A DNA stretch of 64,000 nt from Oscillospiraceae bacterium. Its GTDB lineage: Bacteria; Bacillota; Clostridia; Oscillospirales; Ruminococcaceae. The stretch lies in NCBI GenBank assembly GCA_009777725.1, contig WRLG01000014.1, positions 1-64,000 on the forward strand, written 5' to 3'. Each line of letters begins with the position of its first letter. Position 1 is the stretch's first letter. The notes under the pieces are model-generated. The model had not been told where the DNA came from and did not search any database. It saw only the letters and a list, made by a program, of their open reading frames with translations. The position numbers and the translations under genes are program-made. This document shows, piece by piece, positions 8,021-15,545 of this stretch.

Positions 8021-9259
8021 ATGGCAAATTACTCGGAAAATTGCGGCGGCGACGAATGGATATATAACTCTGATTGCGTGCCGCCTACTGAAATCCGCAA
8101 AGCTTTGTATGATGCGGAAAAGACAAAACTGCTGACTGTAGAAAATAAACTGAAGAAGAAAATTATAGGGCAGGATCGGCTTGTTCGGCTATCGGCAGGG
8201 CTTTAAGGCGGGCTTCTGTAGGGTTGAAAAAGCCTGAAATTCCGATTGCTGTCCTGTTTTTCTTGGGTCCGACAGGCACGGGAAAAACGCAAATTTGCAA
8301 AAATCTTGCCGATATTTTGGGTAGAAAGTTGATTAAACTCGATATGTCGGAGTTTTATGCAAAGCATGAAGTCAGTCGCTTGACGGGTTCGTCGCCCGGT
8401 TATGTCGGTCATGAATCGGGCGGGCAACTGACAAATGCAATTCGGGCAAATCCCAATGCCGTTTTGCTGATTGACGAAATTGAAAAAGCCTCGCCTAGTG
8501 TATTCAACATATTTTTGCAAATTTTTGAGGGCAACTTGACATCGGGCAAAGGCGAAACCGTCAGTTTTGCGGACACTATTATAATAATTACAAGCAACAT
8601 CGGCTGTTCCAAAATTGACAGACCTATCTGGTTTTTGACAAACCAACACGAAAAATCTTTGGACGTAAACGACGATATGACATACGCCTTGAAAAAAGCC
8701 TTCAAGCCCGAATTTTTGAACAGAATCACAGAGTTTGTTGAGTTTAATACTTTGAGCGAAAACGACGTGTTCAAAATATGCAAAATAATGTTGGACGAAA
8801 TAAAATCAAGAGCCAAAAAATCCGGAACTAACCTTATTTTCGACAAAACTGCAATTAAAGAGCTTGCGAGGCGAGGCTATTCGCCGGAATTCGGGGCTCG
8901 CTTTTTAAGCCGTCAAATTGAAGCGTTAATATGCGACCCTATCGCCGATAAAGATTCTTTCAGAGGACGTAAAACCTAGTATTGTATATATAAAATTCAA
9001 CGCCGACAACTTTAAATTTGAAACCGCTGAATCTAAACTTGAAAAATGCAGTTCTTCAAAATCAGTTAAAAAGAGAAATAATACTGCAAAATCAAGCACA
9101 AGTGCAGTTGAAAGCCATAACACATGGGTGAATTGCATTGATTTAGACAGCATGAATTTGATTTTCACTTGCAGAGATTCGTCAAATATTGCGGTTTTGG
9201 AAGTAGGTGAATTTTACAATGTGCGATTTGCAAACGACATCGCTAGAGGAGAATATTGA
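8021..9259 (+). pseudogene. ClpB/ClpC-like AAA+ (D2) unfoldase with two compensating frameshifts
   Basis: From ATG 8021 the frame encodes an N-terminal segment ending IIGQD. The homologous continuation (SAIGRALRRASVGLKKPE, Walker A GPTGTGKT, Walker B LLIDEIEKA, sensor TSNIG, FLNRI, GARFL) is in another frame, entered near 8180. A second shift near 8951 returns to the first frame, which continues open to TGA 9257-9259. The total from 8021 is 413 codons, divisible by three. It resembles a single-ring ClpA/B/C second ATPase domain. Frameshifts may be true decay or sequencing errors, since both outer parts remain free of stops. Confidence 0.75.
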
Positions 9260-9446
9260 AGTTGAACTTGAGGTTTTATCAGCAAAAAAAACCGAGCAAC
9301 TTATGAACTTTGTTAGCTATCACGGTTCGTTTTGGTTTGAAGAATTAACCCCTGAACAACAGTCGAACTTAACAGAGATTGCAGTTATGTCCCTGCCGAT
9401 GATCACCAATCCGCCCGAAAATATTTTGATGGAATTTTTGTGGTAA
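9219..9446 (+). CDS. Small acidic protein of unknown function
   Basis: ATG 9219 with AGGTGA eight bases upstream gives 75 residues and overlaps the end of the Clp-like frame by about 40 bases. It contains an acidic N-terminus (EENIEVELEVLSAKKTEQLM) and WFEELTPEQQSNLTEIA, suggesting a compact helical protein. No family is recognised. It may be a partner encoded with the Clp-like protein. Confidence 0.45.
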   Translation: MCDLQTTSLEENIEVELEVLSAKKTEQLMNFVSYHGSFWFEELTPEQQSNLTEIAVMSLPMITNPPENILMEFLW

Positions 9447-9519
9447 TTTGTATAATTTTAAACGCTGTTTCACAGCGTCGGTTTGGGTTTAAAAATAAAA
9501 ATAAGGAGTGTTCTTTATA

Positions 9520-10239
9520 ATGAGAAATGCTGATAAACTGCTTAGTTTGCCTAAGCTTGCGAAAGACGATTGCTTCACTTTTGGTTGCAATCAATGCGGT
9601 GCCTGTTGCCGAAACAGGGATGATATTTTGCTGACACCGCTTGACCTCTACAAAATTGCAAAACATTTTGGTAAGTCAACCGATGAAATTTTGGTCGAAT
9701 ATTGCACGGTACATGAGGGGGAGGTAAGCAAGTTGCCCTGTATTCTGATTAAGTCGCTGGAATACAGGAAAACCTGCCCTTTTTTAGGGAAAACCGGTTG
9801 CGAAATTCACAGTGCCAAGCCTGCAGTTTGTGCCCTCTTTCCCTTGGGGCGAATGACAAATACCGAGACAAAAGAGCTTGCATATTTTGTTCAGCCGATT
9901 AATTGCGGGAATAAACGACAATCGCAAACGGTTCAAGAATGGCTAGGCGAATTTTCGATGATTGAAGAAGAGGCGTTCAACATTTTGTGGCACGAAAAAA
10001 TAATAGAGCTTGTCGCAATCATAAAGGAAATTTACGCTCAAAATATATTCAGAGATATGCTGCCCAATGTGTTGCTTTCAAAGATTTATTTGGACTACAA
10101 CCCTAGCCTTGATTTCGACGGATTTATGAGGCAGTTCAATGCTAATATTGCGGAAATGCTTTGGCTTTTGAATGGGTTAAAAGACGAAATCAGTCGAAAT
10201 GTGGCATTTCATCCGATGTTTCACGGAATTGGAGTGTAA
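9520..10239 (+). CDS. YkgJ-family CxxCxxCC cysteine-cluster protein
   Basis: This 239-residue protein starts at ATG 9520, 11 bases after AAGGAG; the track's GTG at 9508 would overlap that site. The family hallmark GCNQCGACCRNRDD is near residue 25, followed by LTPLDLYKIAKHF, CPFLGKTGCEIHSAKPAVC and FPLGR, the pattern of the zinc- or iron-binding YkgJ family. Function of the family is not firmly known. The roughly 90-residue C-terminal helical tail is specific to this protein. It is co-oriented with the zinc-ribbon and HD genes that follow. Confidence 0.8.
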   Translation: MRNADKLLSLPKLAKDDCFTFGCNQCGACCRNRDDILLTPLDLYKIAKHFGKSTDEILVEYCTVHEGEVSKLPCILIKSLEYRKTCPFLGKTGCEIHSAKPAVCALFPLGRMTNTETKELAYFVQPINCGNKRQSQTVQEWLGEFSMIEEEAFNILWHEKIIELVAIIKEIYAQNIFRDMLPNVLLSKIYLDYNPSLDFDGFMRQFNANIAEMLWLLNGLKDEISRNVAFHPMFHGIGV

Positions 10240-10267
10240 TTGAAAATTTTATGAGAGGAGAAAGTCA

Positions 10268-10498
10268 ATGAAAATCACAAAAAACAAAGCACAATGCCTG
10301 AAATGTGGCGACATAATTGAAAGCACATATACGCATGATTACAGAAAGTGCAGTTGCGGGGCTTTGGCTGTAGACGGCGGATTAGATTATATTCGCCGGG
10401 CTTTCCGCGACCCTAGCATCTGCAAAGAATTGAGTAAACATGAATATGAATGTAAATGTGCAGACAAAAATTTTGATTTTAAAGGAGATTCAACATGA
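10268..10498 (+). CDS. Small zinc-ribbon protein
   Basis: The 76-residue protein has an N-terminal CLKCGDIIES and a CSCG pair (KCSCGALAVDGGLDYIRR), forming a typical four-cysteine zinc ribbon of a small phage- and plasmid-associated family. A late CKCADKN is an additional Cys pair. GAGAGGAGAAA precedes ATG. It overlaps the HD-domain gene by 4 bases (ATGA-type coupling). Confidence 0.65.
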   Translation: MKITKNKAQCLKCGDIIESTYTHDYRKCSCGALAVDGGLDYIRRAFRDPSICKELSKHEYECKCADKNFDFKGDST

Positions 10499-10824
10499 AT
10501 AACAAAGAAAAATTTATCACAGCGGCGACTACGCACATTAAGCGACAGGGCATCACAAACCTCTTGGAATGGCTTGAAAACACGGATTTTTACACTGCCC
10601 CTGCAAGCACAAAATATCATTTAGCGACAGAAGGCGGCTTATTGCAACACAGCCTCAATGTTTACGACAGGTTACTCAGGCTTTACGCTTCTGAATATGG
10701 CAATATTTCCGAAGAAGTGCATGAAACACTTGCAATTATCGGATTATTTCACGACATATGCAAGGTTAATTTCTACTGTGTAAAATTTAAACATTTTCCG
10801 CGTGTAATTCATTTTTTAACCTAA
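10495..10824 (+). pseudogene. HD-domain phosphohydrolase, C-terminally truncated
   Basis: The first 95 residues match HD-superfamily hydrolases of phages and plasmids: KYHLATEGGLLQHSLNVYDRL, with the first metal-ligand His, and IIGLFHDICKVNFY, with the HD pair. After KVNFY the sequence becomes AT-rich and unrelated and the frame stops 14 codons later. Normal family members continue for over 80 residues and supply further metal ligands. The break near 10778 is therefore a deletion or insertion end, and activity is unlikely. Confidence 0.7.
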
Positions 10825-10861
10825 TAACTTTGTACAATTAGTTAAGGTTTATTGTTGACTT

Positions 10862-11093
10862 TTGTTATTTATCAGCGGTGCAGCAAGCGACTGCGGTCGT
10901 GCATTTTTAGCTGACTTATCCAGTTATTGATGAGCGTTTATTGTTAGAGTTAGCGATTTATTCTGGTGAAAATCAGTTGTATAATTACACGAAAAACCTT
11001 ACAGCGGCGGAGGTTCGGTTTTATGCCGCTACTTTTATAGAAGCCAAGCAAAATTCAGCCCCATCTTGGGGGATTATAAAAGGATTGATTTGA
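10862..11093 (+). pseudogene. Frameshifted C-terminal gene remnant
   Basis: One frame reads FISGAASDCGRAFLADLSSY and stops. A shifted frame continues YPVIDERLLLELAIYSG, then NLTAAEVRFYAATFIEAKQN and SAPSWGIIKGLI before TGA 11091-93. The two pieces look like one protein interrupted by a single frameshift near 10920. It follows the truncated HD gene, so this 270-base stretch is a scar. No family is recognised. Confidence 0.4.
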
Positions 11094-11097
11094 TAAA

Positions 11098-11367
11098 ATG
11101 TTGTTAAAACACACCTGCGAAGTGTGCGGGAAAGAGGAAGTTTTGGATAGCGAAACTGCATTTTATGAGGGCTGGGATTATCCTCCGAGGATGGGGGAAT
11201 TTGGAGTTGTTTCGCCAAGAACTTGCGGAAATTGCGGTATTGATAAAACGCTATGGTGGGAAATGACGTGCAATAAAACGCCTGTTTCAAAGTTGAGCAA
11301 AAATCATTGGGAGACTCTTAATAGGATTTTGGGGGAGCCGGGGAGTGTTGGGGTGGGGGCAGAATAG
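11098..11367 (+). CDS. Small putative zinc-binding protein
   Basis: This 89-residue protein has CEVCGKEEVLDSETAF and a second pair CGNCGIDKTLWWE, a plausible split zinc ribbon. It begins five bases after the remnant upstream, with only a weak AAAGGA site. Function is unknown; similar small ribbon proteins are common cargo of mobile elements. The C-terminus (GEPGSVGVGAE) looks unstructured. Confidence 0.5.
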   Translation: MLLKHTCEVCGKEEVLDSETAFYEGWDYPPRMGEFGVVSPRTCGNCGIDKTLWWEMTCNKTPVSKLSKNHWETLNRILGEPGSVGVGAE

Positions 11368-11411
11368 GGGTGGGAGATGGCAATTTGGGCAGATAATATT
11401 TATAAAAAATC

Positions 11412-11440
11412 TTGACATTATGACTTAAAAGTGGTATAAT
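11412..11440 (+). promoter_or_regulatory. Perfect consensus sigma-A promoter
   Basis: TTGACA (11412-11417), 17 bases and TATAAT (11435-11440) match the consensus exactly. It drives the 11476 gene, the retropepsin-like gene and probably repA. Confidence 0.88.
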
Positions 11441-11475
11441 AATCCTAAATCAAAATGAAAAAGGGAGGTCTTGTT

Positions 11476-11718
11476 ATGGAGCGACTTTGGTGCGGTGAGG
11501 CATCGATGAAATACCCTAAACAATGGATTGTCATGGTGAACATGGAGGATGAGCCTAAAACTAATAAGGCATACGGCGACATATATTTAGTCACGCCGGA
11601 CAAAAGAGAGGCGTATGACAAAGCGATTGAACTGGGCGACAGCATGGGTGAAAACATGGTTATTTCAGGGTTTGACGACACCCCGCAGATTGGGGGATTT
11701 GAAGTATGCTGCCCATAA
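11476..11718 (+). CDS. Conserved-looking small protein ahead of aspartic protease
   Basis: ATG 11476 follows AGGGAGGT by 6 bases (80 residues); the track start at 11455 lies upstream of this site and is rejected. The sequence KQWIVMVNMEDEPKTNKAYGDIYLVTPDKREAYDKA suggests a small alpha/beta fold resembling DUF-type plasmid proteins. Its stop overlaps the protease-like gene by 13 bases, so the two are coupled. No function is recognised. Confidence 0.6.
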   Translation: MERLWCGEASMKYPKQWIVMVNMEDEPKTNKAYGDIYLVTPDKREAYDKAIELGDSMGENMVISGFDDTPQIGGFEVCCP

Positions 11719-12185
11719 TAATTCCGTTTGAACCAAACAGTTTAGGGCGAGTTGAATTTAAAGCCCACGTCATGACAGGCGACAGGCAATCGCTAAAGCG
11801 TGTATGGTTTAAGCTTGATTCCGGCTCGGATTTTACAACCGTCAGTTGCGACGACCTTCGCCGCCTTGGTTACTCGGAGGAGTTCTTGAAATCCTGCCCA
11901 TATCATGAAAACAGCGTGTCTTTGGCAATGGGCGAAAACAGAGCTCCGCTACAATATATAACAAATGTTTCCATTAAATTCGGCGACCGTGAACTGCAAC
12001 ATTGCCGCATATTTTTCTCGTTGGGGACAACGCTTCGCAGTCTGTTCGGCAGCGATATTTTGAAATATTTCAACAGAGAAACATGCTATGACACAGGCGA
12101 ACTGCGGTTATCGGAACGCAAAAAGAAACCGCCGCTTTCAATCGGCGAAACTGCTATACATATTTATTTTGTTGAAAAATCGTGA
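11706..12185 (+). CDS. Retropepsin-like aspartic protease
   Basis: The 159-residue protein has FKLDSGSDFTTVS near residue 40, the D-[ST]-G active-site triad of pepsin/retropepsin folds, flanked by a hydrophobic strand, and LFGSDILKYFN near residue 118, matching the family's second hydrophobic-hydrophobic-Gly block (usually LLGxDxL). Bacterial single-domain members dimerise. Mobile elements and plasmids carry such proteins with unknown substrates. It is coupled to the upstream small gene by a 13-base overlap. Confidence 0.72.
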   Translation: MLPIIIPFEPNSLGRVEFKAHVMTGDRQSLKRVWFKLDSGSDFTTVSCDDLRRLGYSEEFLKSCPYHENSVSLAMGENRAPLQYITNVSIKFGDRELQHCRIFFSLGTTLRSLFGSDILKYFNRETCYDTGELRLSERKKKPPLSIGETAIHIYFVEKS

Positions 12186-12202
12186 TTTAAAAACTAAATT
12201 AT

Positions 12203-12301
12203 ATGGATGTGTTTATAAAGATATGCCGTATGATTAAGTGTGATATCCCTGAGATTGAGCCGGAAAGCGGGGGAATTATAGATGGCATTAAAATACCTTA
12301 A
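12203..12301 (+). CDS. Possible leader ORF overlapping repA
   Basis: A 32-codon ORF (MDVFIKICRMIKCDIPEIEP...) begins 18 bases after the protease stop and overlaps the repA start by 20 bases. It has no strong ribosome binding site. It could couple repA translation or be chance. Confidence 0.25.
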   Translation: MDVFIKICRMIKCDIPEIEPESGGIIDGIKIP

Positions 12302-13283
12302 ATATGAAGAAGCCGAAACCGCAAAGCCCGAATGGTTGTGGTCTGGTTTTATTCGTCTTGGAAAGGTCTGTTTGATAACAGGAGAGGGCGGGGTTGGAAA
12401 ATCCACGCTTACATACAAGTTGATTGCCGCCGTCACAACGGGAGACCATCTTCCCGAACAGGAAGAAGTCAGCATTGCTCCGTCTTTTTGCCTTATCCAA
12501 AATTCGGAGGACGAGCCTCGGGAGGACACCTTGCCGCAATTAAAACATTTCGGTGCGGATGTCGGCAAGGTGCGTTCAATCGAAGCCGATGGCGAACCGC
12601 TGACCCTCCTCGACCCACGATTTGAGGAGGCGGTAGCGGAGTTAAACGCCAAGCTACTGGTAATCGATCCGTACACGACATTTCTCGGCACATCAAGTAT
12701 GTATAGCCCGCAGTCTATGAGGAACGCTCTTAACCGATTACAAGATATAGCGCAAAAACATAAATGTGCGGTTGTTTTGGTGGGGCATATTAATAAAAAT
12801 GAGAGTGCGAAATCAAGCAACCGACATCTCGGAAGCAGCGATATTCGCCACGCTCTGCGTACCGTTCTTGTGGTCGGCAAGCTTGACGGCGACACTTACG
12901 CTGTCATTCCCGAAAAGATGAGTCGTGGTCGGCGGGTGAAATCTGTTGCTTTTGAATTAAGCGGCGTTCCCGACAATGAGAATATCGTCAACCTCGAATG
13001 GCTCGGAGAATGCGATGTTACCGCCGATGAATTGCTAAACGGCAGGAAATCGTCCAACGACTACGATGATGAACCTGTAATTGAGCGGTTGTTGCCGATT
13101 GAAAAGGCGATGCAATTTCTTAAAGCGAACCTCACGGAGACCCCTATCGACAAGGACGAGATTGTGAGTGCCGCCGACAAACAGGGTATAAAGTACGAAA
13201 CGCTCCGCCGTGCCCGTGAAAAACTCGGCGTTGTCACCGATTCTCGCGGTAATCGGTCACGGTGGTCGTTGCCGCTTGATTAG
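12282..13283 (+). CDS. RepA-like replicative ATPase/helicase
   Basis: This 333-residue RecA-fold protein carries Walker A GEGGVGKST at about residue 39, a SEDEPREDTLPQL motif, Walker B LLVIDPYTTF, and the VLVGHINK and LGSSDIRHALRTVL motifs characteristic of plasmid RSF1010 RepA-like and AAA_25 helicases of phages and mobile elements. The C-terminal 70 residues form a winged-helix-like segment (DEIVSAADKQGIKYETLRRAREKLG). A GCGGGGG site precedes ATG. Its stop codon is embedded in the first arm of a large inverted repeat, suggesting an origin immediately downstream and hence transient autonomous replication of the excised element. Confidence 0.82.
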   Translation: MALKYLKYEEAETAKPEWLWSGFIRLGKVCLITGEGGVGKSTLTYKLIAAVTTGDHLPEQEEVSIAPSFCLIQNSEDEPREDTLPQLKHFGADVGKVRSIEADGEPLTLLDPRFEEAVAELNAKLLVIDPYTTFLGTSSMYSPQSMRNALNRLQDIAQKHKCAVVLVGHINKNESAKSSNRHLGSSDIRHALRTVLVVGKLDGDTYAVIPEKMSRGRRVKSVAFELSGVPDNENIVNLEWLGECDVTADELLNGRKSSNDYDDEPVIERLLPIEKAMQFLKANLTETPIDKDEIVSAADKQGIKYETLRRAREKLGVVTDSRGNRSRWSLPLD

Positions 13284-13343
13284 CGTGTTCAGTTTGCGTG
13301 TTCAACCACACTTAGGCACTGTGAACACGCAAACTGAACACGC
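13283..13343. repeat. 22-bp perfect inverted repeat, candidate replication origin/operator
   Basis: The left arm 13283-13304 and right arm 13322-13343 are perfect complements around a 17-base loop. Each arm contains two copies of GCGTGTTCA in direct orientation, so the site holds four copies of one 9-mer. Such iteron-plus-palindrome structure directly after repA is typical of origins or Rep-autoregulation sites. Function is inferred. Confidence 0.6.
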
Positions 13344-13375
13344 ACGGAGAATTTGAAATATCGGAGGGAAAAAGC

Positions 13376-13506
13376 ATGGCATTAATTAAACCATCAAAAC
13401 TTAAAGAAACCGCACCGAACCCGGTGAGTTGAACGAGCAATTTGCCGCACTCAATAAGGAGTTGTTTGACAACTGTGGTTGCCGTGCCTGTAACAATTGC
13501 TGCTGA
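13376..13506 (+). pseudogene. Frameshifted small Cys-rich ORF
   Basis: After TCGGAGGGAAA, ATG 13376 reads MALIKPSKLKETAPNPVS and stops. In the neighbouring frame the sequence continues GELNEQFAALNKELFDNCG, then CRACNNCC and stop. One base shift joins them into about 43 residues ending in a Cys cluster (CGCRACNNCC). It is the last gene after repA, before a terminator. Function is unknown. Confidence 0.4.
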
Positions 13507-13533
13507 ACTGAAACATCGCTCTATATTGGCGAA

Positions 13534-13571
13534 AAACGCCCTGCTCTTGATATGAGAGTGGGCGTTTTTTT
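13534..13571 (+). terminator. Rho-independent terminator after the repA region
   Basis: AAACGCCC (13534-13541) pairs with GGGCGTTT (13560-13567), with CTCTT/GAGAG inside, followed by seven T residues. It separates the replication region from the cargo operon. Confidence 0.75.
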
Positions 13572-13631
13572 GTTGGCATTTTATGGGAAGTTGGTTTTTT
13601 AGGTAGCTACGTAACGAGAATCAAAAGCAAG

Positions 13632-13748
13632 ATGCCGGACGTAAAAATTAATATCGTCAATCCGCAGGTCCGTGTACAAGCAAATCAAAATGCTGAGTTT
13701 GACGACTATAAAATTAAAATTATAAAATCGGAGCTAACTTCATTATAA
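13632..13748 (+). pseudogene. Short coding remnant
   Basis: ATG 13632 opens 38 residues (MPDVKINIVNPQVRVQANQN...) without a ribosome binding site; the frame is also open for about 15 codons upstream (FLGSYVTRIKSK). The composition is protein-like, so it may be the C-terminus of a lost gene. From 13749 to the promoter at 13805 I see nothing. Confidence 0.25.
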
Positions 13749-13804
13749 AACTTACCAAAAATCAAGGTTAATTTTGGCATTATTGCTAAAGTTTATCATT
13801 TATA

Positions 13805-13833
13805 TTGACTATTTTTGTGTAATGTGTTATAAT
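13805..13833 (+). promoter_or_regulatory. Promoter of the DGR/vWA cargo operon with long leader
   Basis: TTGACT (13805-13810), a 17-base spacer and TATAAT (13828-13833) form a near-perfect sigma-A promoter. Transcription would start near 13840, leaving a leader of about 180 bases before the first gene at 14023. The leader contains a 20-codon ORF (ATG 13903, MWLAYGYYALLSKLIGLTRL) and a GTTAAG/CTTAAC inverted repeat near its end, so leader-based control is possible. All genes from 14023 to 31064 are co-oriented with short gaps, so this may drive a 17-kb operon. Confidence 0.75.
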
Positions 13834-14022
13834 AAAACCTATAATATTATGTTTTTCTGCAAGTTTTTTGTTTCTTTAAGGAAAGGATTGCTCGAAGAAA
13901 AAATGTGGCTTGCTTATGGATATTATGCTTTGTTAAGTAAACTAATCGGCTTAACAAGGCTATAAATTTATATAGTGCTTAGTGACACGACAAAGTGTGC
14001 AGAGCGGTTGGAGTGATGGTTA

Positions 14023-15285
14023 ATGTCTGAGCAAAATAATGATAGCGGCGGCGGGTGTCTGCTTTGGTTTATTGATTTTATTTTTGATACTATTAATAAT
14101 CGACGTATTCGTAAATATAATAAACATTCAAGAGGGCTTGAGGAATATAAAAATATAACAACAGATATGCTTTTCCCTTATGAGTCGTATCGGGATAATG
14201 TTATTATTTCGGGCGGTAATGACAGCGAGCGGATTGTGTTCAGCGAACGTATTTTGAAAAATTGCTCGTCTCAAGGACGGGCTGTAATTGTTTTACATTT
14301 AGGGAACAGTAGTCTTGAAAATATTATCACAAGCAATTCAGGCATTATCGTGAATAAGCATAATAAGAATTTTGATGCATTTACTTTACTCAAAGAGCAG
14401 GAAATATGTCAATTAGTTTTCGACACTTGCAAGTTAAAGTACGATATTAAGTCGTCGGGGCGTTATATTTTACAGGTTGTTTATGAGCTTTTGGCGGCTA
14501 AGAAAAAACGCCCGTATTTTTCAAGCTTTGCAAATTGTCCGTATCATCAGTTAACCGATAAAATAAGCGGAAGCCTCGCTAAAGGCTTAATTACCAAAGA
14601 TTCTGCTGACAACTTAAACACTCTGTTTATGATGGGACAAGCTGAATGTGCTAAAATAGATTCGTTTTTTTACGATATGAAAGCACAAATGAACCATATA
14701 GCGACTGATAACGCAAATAAAACAGGTGGAACAAGCATTTTGTCGGCAATAAAAAGCGGCAAGATTTTAGGTATTGATTTAAGCTCAACGGCAAATGTTA
14801 TGCTTATAGAGTTGATAGTTAATTCTTTAACCATAGCGATGAACAGGGGCTTTGAATTCACGCTGTTCTTAGACGATGTCGCTGTCGGAAATGAAATGCT
14901 GAAAAACGCCTTATGTCAAAAATCCAACCATAACAACATTATTTGCTCAAAAGACTTATATGCACTTCTTAACGGCAGAGACGACCTGTTTAATACTATT
15001 GCGGGGGAAGCTGAAAAAACCGTGATTTTATCTCATGGTTCGCATTTGAGCTGTGATAAATGGTCCAAGTATATCGGCGAGTATGATAAAATTGACGTAT
15101 CCCATAACACAAATTCAGGTTGGAATCAAAGCAGCAGATGGGGTTACAACTCTAATCAAGGCAAAACAATGAACAACAAGCGGGAATATAAAGTGAAGCC
15201 GGAGCAGATAAACCGTTTAATGCAAAATGAGATATTTATATACGATAATCAGACGGGGAGTTTGATTCAAACAACGGTAGTTTAG
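14023..15285 (+). CDS. TraG/VirD4-like ATPase with degenerate Walker A
   Basis: This 420-residue protein resembles type IV coupling ATPases in overall order: a P-loop position (VIISGGNDSERIVFS, where GxxxxGK[ST] is lost), a long helical insert, a TLFLDDVAVG segment in place of the Walker B strand (DD for DE), and a C-terminal REYKVKPEQINRLMQNEIF typical of TraG/TraD ends. The N-terminus lacks clear membrane helices. It is the first gene of the cargo operon; the intact paralogue is the last (29754). A non-hydrolysing scaffold or binding role is inferred. The second 60 residues from the end are Asn/Ser-rich. Confidence 0.55.
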   Translation: MSEQNNDSGGGCLLWFIDFIFDTINNRRIRKYNKHSRGLEEYKNITTDMLFPYESYRDNVIISGGNDSERIVFSERILKNCSSQGRAVIVLHLGNSSLENIITSNSGIIVNKHNKNFDAFTLLKEQEICQLVFDTCKLKYDIKSSGRYILQVVYELLAAKKKRPYFSSFANCPYHQLTDKISGSLAKGLITKDSADNLNTLFMMGQAECAKIDSFFYDMKAQMNHIATDNANKTGGTSILSAIKSGKILGIDLSSTANVMLIELIVNSLTIAMNRGFEFTLFLDDVAVGNEMLKNALCQKSNHNNIICSKDLYALLNGRDDLFNTIAGEAEKTVILSHGSHLSCDKWSKYIGEYDKIDVSHNTNSGWNQSSRWGYNSNQGKTMNNKREYKVKPEQINRLMQNEIFIYDNQTGSLIQTTVV

Positions 15286-15295
15286 GGTGGTTTGT

Positions 15296-15472
15296 ATGGG
15301 CGATTGTAAAGATTATTGGTGTGAACATTATGGAAGCGGCAAATGCGATAATTGCGTAAAAAATCAGTCTGCCGAGGATATGCCCGAGCTTAGGGTTATT
15401 CTTAAAAAGCGAAGTTTGGAGCAAATGGAGATTTTCGCGGATAAGAGCAATAATAAAGGGCTGGAACGGTGA
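15296..15472 (+). CDS. Small Cys-rich protein
   Basis: ATG 15296 lies five bases after AGGGTGG and gives 58 residues; the track start GTG 15287 overlaps that site. The N-terminal half has CKDYWCEHYGSGKCDNCVKNQ, a compact four-cysteine plus His cluster, probably metal-binding. No family is recognised. It sits between the TraG-like gene and the first vWA gene. Confidence 0.5.
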   Translation: MGDCKDYWCEHYGSGKCDNCVKNQSAEDMPELRVILKKRSLEQMEIFADKSNNKGLER

Positions 15473-15545
15473 GCAATTTCCCGGTGGGTCATTGTATATA
15501 TCCTATAACCTTACAACGGAAGTTTATATAAAGGATGGTTGAATT

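Noticed and set aside
12332-12696. Alternate-frame ORFs inside repA on both strands
   Set aside because: The repA frame has clear RecA-fold motifs; others are shadows of GC-rich codons.
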